Below the pieces are notes generated by a model. It worked only from the letters and a program-made list of their open reading frames with translations, did no database searches and was not told where the DNA came from. DNA of 37,458 bases from Prevotella sp. (GTDB lineage: Bacteria > Bacteroidota > Bacteroidia > Bacteroidales > Bacteroidaceae): contig JAFRRN010000102.1 of NCBI GenBank assembly GCA_017428055.1, forward strand, positions 1-37,458, written 5' to 3'. The position numbers and the translations under genes were made by a program. Shown here piece by piece: positions 25,682 to 32,609 of this stretch (the first letter of the stretch is position 1; the number at the start of each line of letters is the position of its first letter).

Positions 25682-25836
25682 AGCACATCCACCTTTTTGA
25701 GGTATTCCGATACCACCCGTGCCTCATGCCTATAATCTTGAGTACCTGGCATCCTCTCAATACGAGCAGCCTCTTTCTCAAATTGTTGAGCCGTCTCACC
25801 GTATAATGTTGGTATTGCCCTGATTGCTGTTGCCAT
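25678..25836 (-). CDS. 52-residue protein, candidate antitoxin
   Basis: ATG at 25836 opens a 52-codon frame, MATAIRAIPTLYGETAQQFE, then a helical charged stretch (KEAARIERMPGTQDYRHEAR) and the tail VVSEYLKKVDVL. Its TGA overlaps the ATG of the GNAT gene, so the two are translationally coupled. A promoter (TTCG, 20 bases, TACTTTTG) ends about 30 bases upstream, supporting expression. The small size, first position and coupling fit an antitoxin, and similar short frames precede toxins in Bacteroidales as far as I recall. No DNA-binding fold is obvious. Partner-binding through the helical part is inference. Confidence 0.65.
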   Translation of the reverse strand: MATAIRAIPTLYGETAQQFEKEAARIERMPGTQDYRHEARVVSEYLKKVDVL

Positions 25837-25863
25837 TTGATGTATTTCTATTGATTAACGATG

Positions 25864-25895
25864 CAAAAGTACTACTTTTTTCTAATATAACCGAA
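25864..25895 (-). promoter_or_regulatory. Promoter for the 52-residue protein and GNAT gene
   Basis: Minus-strand TACTTTTG (25871-25864) with TTCG (25895-25892), one mismatch from TTTG, 20 bases upstream. The -7 sits in a 19-bp repeat shared with the pheT promoter. The repeat contains the dyad AAAAGTA-C-TACTTTT. Confidence 0.6.
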
Positions 25896-26440
25896 TATTT
25901 TGCTGCAAAACGTTCAGTGGAAAGCCAACAATCATTCAACGATGGGTAAAGGACGGGAATGGCACGGGGCGACAGGGTATTGCATTACACCGTTAGTGAA
26001 TGATTCGGTTTTGTCAAATATTTATCACGAAATGGGCTTAAATGGCTGCGTTATTTGCCACCAACCTTCACTTTGGATGAAAACAGCCCCATTTTTCCCG
26101 TTTTCCGTAAGTCGTTGTATGGCAATGACTTAACGAAAGAAGGTATCTTCCGCAGCCCATAAATGCCTCTTTTTAACAAAATTTCTGATACCTTCGCACC
26201 CTGAAAATGCCCCCTTTGGAGAGGACGGATGCCACATCCGCCAGGCATAACTGCCGCACAAAAAATGTTAAATGGGGACATCCGCAAGGGTCAATTAACA
26301 ATTCCGCGCTTATGATTGGATATTTGCAATTAACGGGAGTGGCACACCGTCAATTGTTAATGGCACGTCAGGCCTTCTTTTTCTATTTCGCGATTTTTCC
26401 CGAACGTCGTTTTGTCCGCTTTTTTCAACATCAAAAGCTA
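25896..26440. other. Gene-free region with several hairpin-forming repeats
   Basis: About 545 bases without a convincing gene. Visible structures are AAATGGGCT (26030-26038) against AGCCCCATTT (26085-26094), AAGTCGTTG (26109-26117) against CAATGACTT (26123-26131), a perfect 9-bp pair GAAGGTATC (26139-26147)/GATACCTTC (26187-26195), and a 10-bp pair ATTAACAATT (26294-26303)/AATTGTTAAT (26352-26361). It could be a structured transcript or the remnant of a mobile element. No consensus promoter was found in it. Confidence 0.45.
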
Positions 26441-26848
26441 TCAACCTTCCCGCTCAAGAATCTGCATCATCTCGGCAGGGGTGACGACGATGGGAGCTTT
26501 CGGGAAGTGCTTAATGTTGCCCGTCACCAAATAGGCATCGTCCTTTGACAGGGCGACCTCATAGAATACCACATCCTTGGGGTCGGGGAAGAAATCATCA
26601 CATACTACTCGTTCACATCGTATTCCCCTTTCATATATGATTTCCAAATATTGACCAACCATCATCTTTGAGAAGTGAAACTTTGAACGATTCAGCACAT
26701 CCTCGTATTCATCAAAGATTTCCTCGTTATACAAGGGGATGATCCTTCCATGAAGCATCGCCTCAAGCACCTTGACTGTCGCCGCCTCGGTATTGTTAGT
26801 AAACAATGCCGAGACAAGCACATTGGTGTCAATCACAGCATAAATCAT
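26441..26848 (-). CDS. PIN-domain toxin (TIGR00305 type)
   Basis: 135 residues. PIN endoribonucleases cut RNA using a cluster of acidic residues. Visible here are Asp7 in YAVIDTNVLVSALF, Glu47 in EEIFDEYEDVLNR, Asp92 in PDPKDVVFYEVAL, and Asp103 or Asp104 in SKDDAYLVTGNIKHFP. The VTGNIKHFP end matches the group annotated as putative toxin component, PIN family. The start overlaps the stop of the upstream RelB-like antitoxin gene by 4 bases, the usual antitoxin-first order. The RNA target is not predictable. Confidence 0.9.
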   Translation of the reverse strand: MIYAVIDTNVLVSALFTNNTEAATVKVLEAMLHGRIIPLYNEEIFDEYEDVLNRSKFHFSKMMVGQYLEIIYERGIRCERVVCDDFFPDPKDVVFYEVALSKDDAYLVTGNIKHFPKAPIVVTPAEMMQILEREG

Positions 26849-27156
26849 GGTTTGCTCCTTTTTGATAACCTCTCTTCACGGGCCAACCTGATTTCTTCGT
26901 TGATCTCATCAAGCGTCAGGTCTTGAAGTCCATTCTCCTGTGCCTGTGCCCTTAAAGCACGGAAAGCCTCTATACCTCGCGTGTAGGTTCTTGGTTCAGA
27001 TGCCTTAATCTCAAACGGGATCTTCCTCTGCCTCACCACGGCGTTGGCAAAGATGTTCATTGCGGCATTCGCGCTCATGCCAAACTGGGCGCAGAGAGCG
27101 TCGAAGGATGCCTTTAGGTTGGAGTCCATGCGGACGGTCATTGATACTTGTGCCAT
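26845..27156 (-). CDS. RelB/DinJ family antitoxin
   Basis: 103 residues. The first 50 residues form a ribbon-helix-helix: MAQVSMTVRMDSNLKASFDA followed by LCAQFGMSANAAMNIFANAV and VRQRKIPFEI, typical of RelB/DinJ. The charged C-terminal half (FRALRAQAQENGLQDLTLDE, INEEIRLAREER) would wrap the toxin. As a dimer it should bind its own promoter, where a -7 element TATCTTTG lies 22-30 bases upstream of the ATG. The partner is a PIN protein rather than the RelE/YafQ fold usually paired with RelB/DinJ, a mixed pairing that is known to occur. Confidence 0.92.
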   Translation of the reverse strand: MAQVSMTVRMDSNLKASFDALCAQFGMSANAAMNIFANAVVRQRKIPFEIKASEPRTYTRGIEAFRALRAQAQENGLQDLTLDEINEEIRLAREERLSKRSKP

Positions 27157-27178
27157 AATATGATTGTTTGATACGGCA

Positions 27179-27186
27179 CAAAGATA
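27179..27186 (-). promoter_or_regulatory. -7 element of the RelB-PIN promoter
   Basis: Minus-strand TATCTTTG matches the consensus and would start a transcript about 15 bases before the relB-like ATG. No good -33 TTTG is present at 20 bases, which is common for repressed toxin-antitoxin promoters. Confidence 0.5.
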
Positions 27187-27530
27187 AGCATTTTATTTCA
27201 TATTGCCATCAATTTCCGTCATTTTTTGCGCTAAGCCAAAACATCCCGATGTCTGTCTTCATGATGAAAAGGAGAGAGGATATAGTCTCTTGCTGTCCAT
27301 CATGATGTTATCGTTTAGTTTGCAAAGATAGTTAAACTTCGATAAACGGACGGTTTTAGTGGGTGCAAACTTCGATAAACGGAAAAACTATCATCCAAAA
27401 AAGGCAAACGAATATAACAAGCCATACAAATGCCATGTGTCCCTACTCATGATCGTATTCCTAATATCGAATTTTGAAGTGATAATCAATAATTTTTTAC
27501 AAATCAATAAGGGATTTGAATTTTATTTTG
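27187..27530. other. Intergenic region with an inverted repeat and a direct repeat
   Basis: No gene is supported. An inverted repeat pairs TCATGATG (27259-27266) with CATCATGA (27298-27305), with AGAGA/TCTCT inside it. Further on, AAACTTCGATAAACGGA occurs twice in direct orientation (27334-27350 and 27367-27383, 33 bp apart). The pair is flanked by GATAGTT (27327-27333) and its complement AACTATC (27386-27392). The rest is AT-rich and leads into the -7 element of the RNA candidate. Confidence 0.5.
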
Positions 27531-27538
27531 TATATTTG
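27531..27538 (+). promoter_or_regulatory. -7 element upstream of the structured RNA
   Basis: TATATTTG matches TAnnTTTG exactly. No TTTG lies at the proper distance upstream, so support rests on the -7 alone and its position just before the structured segment. Confidence 0.4.
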
Positions 27539-27544
27539 TAGCCG

Positions 27545-27730
27545 TATTGTTCAAGTGAACATACAATTCTTATTTGCTCAACTTTTCCGGTACGAACTAC
27601 CACCTCGACCAAGGAGCTTTTACGAGCAAACCAATAATCTAAAGGCATGCGCTTAATGCGCAGACCTTTCCATTAGATTATTGAGGCTGTGGTAGGCCTG
27701 TACCGGAAATGGCAGGTCTGCGCTTTTGTT
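27545..27730 (+). ncRNA. Candidate structured RNA with rod-like fold and competing terminator
   Basis: The segment pairs over a long distance: TTCCGGTAC (27585-27593) with GTACCGGAA (27700-27708), CTACCAC (27597-27603) with GTGGTAG (27689-27695), AATAATCTAA (27633-27642) with TTAGATTATT (27673-27682), AAAGG/CCTTT, and a tip TGCGC-TTAAT-GCGCA (27648-27662). The unpaired 5' side (27604-27632) can form CTCG/CGAG. A mutually exclusive pairing, GCGCAGACCT (27658-27667) with AGGTCTGCGC (27714-27723), extended by CCATT/AATGG and followed by TTTTGTT, looks like a terminator. Length (about 185 nt) and a rod with a central bubble resemble 6S RNA, but homology is unproven. The next gene has its own promoter, so this is probably a separate transcript. 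Confidence 0.55.
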
Positions 27731-27881
27731 ATGCCCATACGTTAGTGCTAATCCTGCCAAAAGTGAAAGATAGTACTAACAATCAGCAAATACCATCAAG
27801 AAATTTATGACAAACGACCACGATTTTCAATCAAATGAACACGCCAAAACGGGCAAACGACCATGTGTGCGCAAACTGCCG

Positions 27882-27913
27882 TTTGCATGGTGTTGGTCTT
27901 TTTCCTATCTTTG
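27882..27913 (+). promoter_or_regulatory. Consensus promoter for the surface-protein operon
   Basis: TTTG (27882-27885), 20 bases, then TATCTTTG (27906-27913): a perfect match to the Bacteroidetes consensus. The -33 lies in the right arm of a hairpin, GCAAAC-TGCC-GTTTGC (27871-27886), a plausible operator. The transcript would start about 45 bases before the ATG at 27966. Confidence 0.8.
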
Positions 27914-27965
27914 CCAACGGATTATGCACACATATTCTTATTATTAACTCATAAAAAATACGAAC

Positions 27966-29416
27966 ATGAAAAAGGCAAAAACAATTATTTGGACGGCAGC
28001 AATAATGCTGCTGATGATGCCGTTCCACGCCTACGGGCAGACGACGAAGGTGGGCGACATCAATGGCGACGGGAATGTTACGGTGTCAGACATTCTAGCG
28101 TTGGTGCAGATTGTTCTCAAAGAGGATGAAAATCAACCCACTGCCGAGGCGGGCGAGGCTATTGACTTGGGTCTACCCAGTGGTATCAAGTGGGCATCGT
28201 GCAATGTTGGTGCTACCAAACCCGAGGAATACGGTGGTTATTACGCTTGGGGTGAAACGGAGGAGAAAGAGGTGTACGATTGGAGTACCTATCTCCATTG
28301 CGACGGCTCATATAACACTTGCTACGACCTAGGATCCTGCATCAGCGGCACCAGTACGACATCGCCCACGTGAGATGGGGCGGAAAGTGGCGGATACCCA
28401 CATACAATGAAACAAGTGAGCTGATTGACAAATGCACAACGGAATGGACAACGCTAAACGGCGTTTATGGCCGTAAGTTCACAAGCAAAATCAACGGTAA
28501 CAGCATCTTCCTCCCCGCCGCCGGCTATCATAACGGCTCCAAACTCTACAGTGCAAAGTCCTACGGCAACTACTTATCGGGTACGCAGTATGCGAGTGAC
28601 AGCAACCGTTGCTACGGCTTGAGCTTCTATAATGGTGCCGTGTACAAGTCTAGCCTCTTTGGCCGTCCCAGCGGACTCACCGTTCGCCCCGTCACAGAAT
28701 CCTCCAATCAGAGTAACATTGATAAAACTATTTGTGACATTAACGGTGACGGAGATGTCACAGTTTCAGACGTGCTGGCGTTAGTGCAAATAATTCTCAA
28801 TGACGAGGAGCAAGAAGAACCGTCCGTGATAACGGGCGAGGCAATTGACTTGGGGCTACCCAGCGGAATCAAATGGGCATCGTGCAATGTGGGTGCCACA
28901 AAACCCGAAGAATACGGCGGATATTACGCCTGGGGCGAGACGGAGGAGAAAGAGGTTTACTATTGGAGTACCTATCAATGGTGCAATGGCTCCTCCAATA
29001 CCATGACAAAGTATTGCAGTAGCTCCTCCTACGGCACGGTGGACAACAAGACCGTCCTCGACCCAGAGGATGACGTGGCGCACGTGAAATGGGGTGGCAA
29101 CTGGCGGATGCCAACATACGAGGAGATAGGCGAGCTGATTGACAATTGCACGAGCGAATGGACGACGCTTAATGGCGTGAACGGCAGGAAGTTCACCAGC
29201 AACATCAACGGCAACAGCATCTTCCTGCCCGCCGCCGGCACCCGTAATGGCTCCTCGCTCAACGATGCGGAGTCCTACGGCTACTACTGGTCGGGTGCGC
29301 TGAGTGCGGGCTACAGCTACAACGCCTACTACTTGGACTTCGGCAGTGGCCACGTGTACAGGTACAGCTTCAGCAGCCGTTACAGCGGGCACACCGTTCG
29401 CCCCGTCACAGAATAG
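27966..29416 (+). pseudogene. Dockerin-like/Fib_succ_major surface protein, interrupted by a frameshift
   Basis: The frame from ATG 27966 starts with a signal peptide (MKKAKTIIWTAAIMLLMMPF to the AYGQ cleavage site). It has one dockerin-type calcium repeat (GDINGDGNVTVSDILALVQI) and the first part of a Fib_succ_major domain (DLGLPSGIKWASCNVGATKP, EEYGGYYAWGETEEKEVYDW). It stops at 28373 after 135 residues. The rest of the domain continues in another frame (YDIAHVRWGGKWRIPTYNE...TVRPVTE). A second module follows (DINGDGDVTVSDVLALVQII plus an intact Fib_succ domain) to the stop at 29416. Comparison with the second module puts the shift just after 28352, consistent with loss of one base from a C run in GGCACC. 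The cause may be mutation, phase variation or a sequencing error. No C-terminal sorting tail is seen. Confidence 0.8.
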
Positions 29417-29434
29417 AAAATCCGATAGGATTTT
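29417..29434 (+). terminator. Weak hairpin after the Fib_succ gene
   Basis: AAAATCC-GATA-GGATTTT is a perfect 7-bp stem with a 4-base loop, followed by a mixed T-rich stretch. It could reduce read-through into the next gene or stabilise the 3' end. Confidence 0.35.
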
Positions 29435-29494
29435 GATTCGATTGTTTTTACTCATTCGATTATTTCCACAATAATTTCAAACAACTAATATATC

Positions 29495-32400
29495 ATGAGA
29501 AAAAGTATTTTAACCATGTTGGCATTCCTCTTCTTGATGGGAAACACTTTTGCCGACACCATTATAGTGAATGATGTGCAGATAATTTCTGGCGACCAAG
29601 CAGAAGTGACCGTCAGGCTTCAAACCACATCAAGTACGCAATATGCCGGATGGCAGATGGACTTCCGTTTGCCCGATGGTATTTCTGCCGTCACAAGCGG
29701 CCAAGGCCTACAAGGGCAATTGGGCGATTGTTGCGACGGAACATTCTCTTTAAACTCTAACCACCTGTCGAGTGGCGTTGACCGTTGGGTGGCTTTCTCC
29801 GCCTCTGCCCATGCCATCGATAGTGGTGGAGGCATCCTATTCACATTTCCCATCACGGCGGCCGAGACACTCACTATTGGCACGACATTGACGGCGACGG
29901 TAAAGAACATCATCTTCACAAGTCCGCAAGGAACGGAAGACATTACCATGGGCGATGTGACATTCAACATCACCGTTGGCGAGAAGCCCCAGCCGTGGGT
30001 ATTCGACCTGCAAGCCAGCATCGACTCGATTGCGGCAAGTGCCAATCTTGGCACGGCAAGCAACCCCGTTCAAATCCAAATACCCAATGAGTACCTGATC
30101 ACCTCGCCCATCACCGTACATGATAACGTGTTCGTCAGACTCACATGCGGAACGTTGAAACTTTCTGGCACTTTTGCAACCAGTAACGACTACGTATTCC
30201 TCATAGAGGGAGGGACAGAGAGCAAAAGCACCTTGTACCTCAAGAATGTGACCATTGATGCCAACAGCAGGGCATTGCATTATTCTTTCTTCAAGATACA
30301 AGGCGACCTGTATGTGGAAAGTGGCGTGACCTACAAGAACATCAACACCCAAACGGGAAAGGATAATGGTGGGTTCTATCTTAACGAAGGAACGCTTTAT
30401 GTCCAATCGGGAACGGTCAATGTTTCGGGTTCCCCCATTCGCGGCGGTGGTTACACGTATATTAGTGGTGGTGTGCTGAAAGGCAGCACTTGTGTCAACA
30501 TGAATGGCGACTGGGCGCAAGGCATTAGGACGGGTTCTGGACCAGGGGTTGAAATCAGTGGCGGTGAACTTGTTGCCACAAACATTGCCATCATTCCATT
30601 AGAGAGTACATACAGTGGCAGTGCTACTATATCCGAAGGCAAGGTTACAGCACCATCTTTGATGAAAGAAGGGAAATATTGCTATCTCTATATTAACGGC
30701 GGGCAAATAGATGTTACCCGACTTCTCACCTTGACGGGCGAGCCTTCCATCTCCGGCACACAGGTTTTCGTCAGCGGCAACGTCGGCTTAGACATCCAAA
30801 TGAATGTCGGCATACATGCCAGCTCCGCCTTGACCGATTCCTGGGCTTTTGACTGTTCATCTACAAACTTCAATACCATCAAGATGAACACAGGCGGCTT
30901 CGACCTCGGGACTACTGGCTCATTTGAGGAAAAGACATTGGTTGTCGGCATTGATTACGAATTGAAAAAGTCAGACTTTGAGAAAATGACATTCACAGGA
31001 GTACCCGACTCGTTGGAAATATATTATAATGAGGATGACTTCACGGTAAATGTACGTTTGAAATACTTGGGCATCGAGGTGAACGAGGAGAATTTCCCAG
31101 ACGGCAACTTCCGTAGCTTTATCCTCTCCCAGTGGTATGGCGAGGATGGATGGCTGTACCAGAGAGAAATCAAGGGTATAACGAGCATGGATGTTTCCAA
31201 CCAAGGCATTGCCGAACTGACGGGCATCAAGTATTTCACGGAGTTGAAGAAACTGAATGTCAGCGACAACCAACTTGTAAGCCTCGACCTCTCTTCAAAT
31301 GTCAAGCTTGACACCTTAAACTGTGACAACAACCAATTGGCAAGTCTCGACCTTTCCGCCAACACCACATTGGCATATTTGCGTTGTGCCGGTAACCAAC
31401 TGATGTGTATCACCTTGGCAGAGGGATGTGACCCCGACACGTACTATGAAGGAGAGAACATTGTCATCATTGGCTCTGGTGCTTCCCATGAACAATATTT
31501 GGAGAAGTCTGTCAAGATGTTGGCAAGTGGGAAGTATGGCATTAAGGTACCGTCAGACTTTGACTTCGCTCGTTTGAGTCAGTTTGTTGTAGATGGCGAG
31601 ACCTATTATCGAGGTGGATATTCCGACTTCCCCATCACAATGAATAGTGACAGGTATATCGTATTCCCATCGGCAAACGATCCAAGCAGCATCAGTTACA
31701 CATACGCATTCCCTTCCGAACCCAGTTACTTATATCCATACACGGACAATCGCTTAGAGGTATATGTAAACGTTACGGAGATTACTGACAAGCCCGTGGC
31801 GTTGCTCGGCGACGTGAACAACGACGGCGTCGTTTCAATCTCTGATGCCGTGTGCATCATCAGCTGGTTGCAAGAGAACACGTTGCCCGTATTCATTGAG
31901 GGAGCAGCAGATTACAACAAGGACGGCAGCATCACCGTGTCGGATGCCATCGCCATCATCCAGGCATTGCTCAACGAGGAGGTGAGTCCCGTCATCCCTG
32001 ACATCCCAGACGATGATGTTTCACACCTTTACCCCACGGCAAGCGCAAAGGGCATTGATGTGGAACTCCTCAATGCTCCACAATACACCGCATTCACCAT
32101 GGATGTGACACTGCCAAGCAATATGTCCATTGAAGACATCACGTTGGATGAAACCCGTGCGCCACATCACCAACTGGCATCCAAGCGACTTGCCAATGGT
32201 AAGTATAGGGTCATCGCCTACTCGCCAACCCTTGAAGGGTTCAACGGCAACGACGGAACATTGCTAACTATCAAGACAAACGGGAAGAGTACGGGCATGG
32301 TGAACATCGACAACATCCACTTCGTTGACATGAACGCACAGGAACATGCCCTCCACAATGCCAACGGCAACGTTACGGGTATCAACCAAGCCGAGGCGGG

Positions 32401-32584
32401 AACGAATGTTTATGCCGAAGGCAAGACCATCGTCGTGGATGCAGACCAAGACGAACTGCTCAAGGTCTATACCGCCACGGGCTTGCTCTACAAGACGCTT
32501 GACGTGAAGGCAGGACATAACCGCTTCGGCGACAACGCCACGGGCATCTACATCGTCAATGGAAAGAAGATAAACATCCGATAA
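29495..32584 (+). CDS. Multidomain surface protein: cohesin-like, beta-helix, LRR, dockerin, sorting tail
   Basis: 1029 residues. After a signal peptide (MRKSILTMLAFLFLMGNTFA) comes a cohesin-like beta-sandwich (about 22-165; QYAGWQMDFRLPDGISAV). A long region with right-handed beta-helix character follows (about 170-500; YLKNVTIDANSRALHYSFFK, GGFYLNEGTLYVQSGTVNVS). Next is a cap reading EVNEENFPDGNFRSFILSQW and a few leucine-rich repeats (LKKLNVSDNQLVSLDLSSNV). A full dockerin with two calcium loops (DVNNDGVVSISDAV; DYNKDGSITVSDAI) is near residues 770-825. A second cohesin-like domain (FTMDVTLPSNMSIEDI; LLTIKTNGKSTGMVNIDNIH) precedes a C-terminal T9SS-like tail ending GIYIVNGKKINIR. No enzyme domain is recognisable. 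Secretion to the cell surface is likely. Confidence 0.8.
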   Translation: MRKSILTMLAFLFLMGNTFADTIIVNDVQIISGDQAEVTVRLQTTSSTQYAGWQMDFRLPDGISAVTSGQGLQGQLGDCCDGTFSLNSNHLSSGVDRWVAFSASAHAIDSGGGILFTFPITAAETLTIGTTLTATVKNIIFTSPQGTEDITMGDVTFNITVGEKPQPWVFDLQASIDSIAASANLGTASNPVQIQIPNEYLITSPITVHDNVFVRLTCGTLKLSGTFATSNDYVFLIEGGTESKSTLYLKNVTIDANSRALHYSFFKIQGDLYVESGVTYKNINTQTGKDNGGFYLNEGTLYVQSGTVNVSGSPIRGGGYTYISGGVLKGSTCVNMNGDWAQGIRTGSGPGVEISGGELVATNIAIIPLESTYSGSATISEGKVTAPSLMKEGKYCYLYINGGQIDVTRLLTLTGEPSISGTQVFVSGNVGLDIQMNVGIHASSALTDSWAFDCSSTNFNTIKMNTGGFDLGTTGSFEEKTLVVGIDYELKKSDFEKMTFTGVPDSLEIYYNEDDFTVNVRLKYLGIEVNEENFPDGNFRSFILSQWYGEDGWLYQREIKGITSMDVSNQGIAELTGIKYFTELKKLNVSDNQLVSLDLSSNVKLDTLNCDNNQLASLDLSANTTLAYLRCAGNQLMCITLAEGCDPDTYYEGENIVIIGSGASHEQYLEKSVKMLASGKYGIKVPSDFDFARLSQFVVDGETYYRGGYSDFPITMNSDRYIVFPSANDPSSISYTYAFPSEPSYLYPYTDNRLEVYVNVTEITDKPVALLGDVNNDGVVSISDAVCIISWLQENTLPVFIEGAADYNKDGSITVSDAIAIIQALLNEEVSPVIPDIPDDDVSHLYPTASAKGIDVELLNAPQYTAFTMDVTLPSNMSIEDITLDETRAPHHQLASKRLANGKYRVIAYSPTLEGFNGNDGTLLTIKTNGKSTGMVNIDNIHFVDMNAQEHALHNANGNVTGINQAEAGTNVYAEGKTIVVDADQDELLKVYTATGLLYKTLDVKAGHNRFGDNATGIYIVNGKKINIR

Positions 32585-32609
32585 CCCAATTTAAAAACAA
32601 AGATATATT

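Larger units (their letters stand above)
25003..25880. repeat. 19-bp direct repeats bracketing the GNAT cassette
   Basis: TGCAAAAGTACTACTTTTT occurs at 25003-25021 and again at 25862-25880 in the same orientation, 859 bp apart. The GNAT and 52-residue genes lie entirely between the copies. The repeat includes the -7 promoter elements of both pheT and the GNAT unit. It could mark a duplicated promoter from an insertion, or simply a common promoter sequence. Confidence 0.6.

Noticed and set aside
25900-26133. 77-codon plus-strand frame in the gap before the PIN gene
   Set aside because: No family resemblance, no promoter, and it crosses the hairpin cluster, so coding is unlikely.
27359-27541. 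60-codon plus-strand frame before the structured RNA
   Set aside because: Very AT-rich, begins within the direct repeat, runs into the -7 element of the RNA candidate and resembles no protein.
27545-27730. Riboswitch controlling the surface operon
   Set aside because: The two-state folding looks riboswitch-like, but a perfect promoter (27882-27913) lies between it and the gene, so leader control of that gene is less likely than a separate RNA.
28856-29455. 199-codon minus-strand frame opposite the Fib_succ gene
   Set aside because: It lies opposite a well-supported domain and its residues follow from the codon bias of the plus strand; no promoter or family.
29837-30520. 227-codon minus-strand frame opposite the 1029-residue protein
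   Set aside because: Shadow of the beta-helix coding region with no recognisable protein features.
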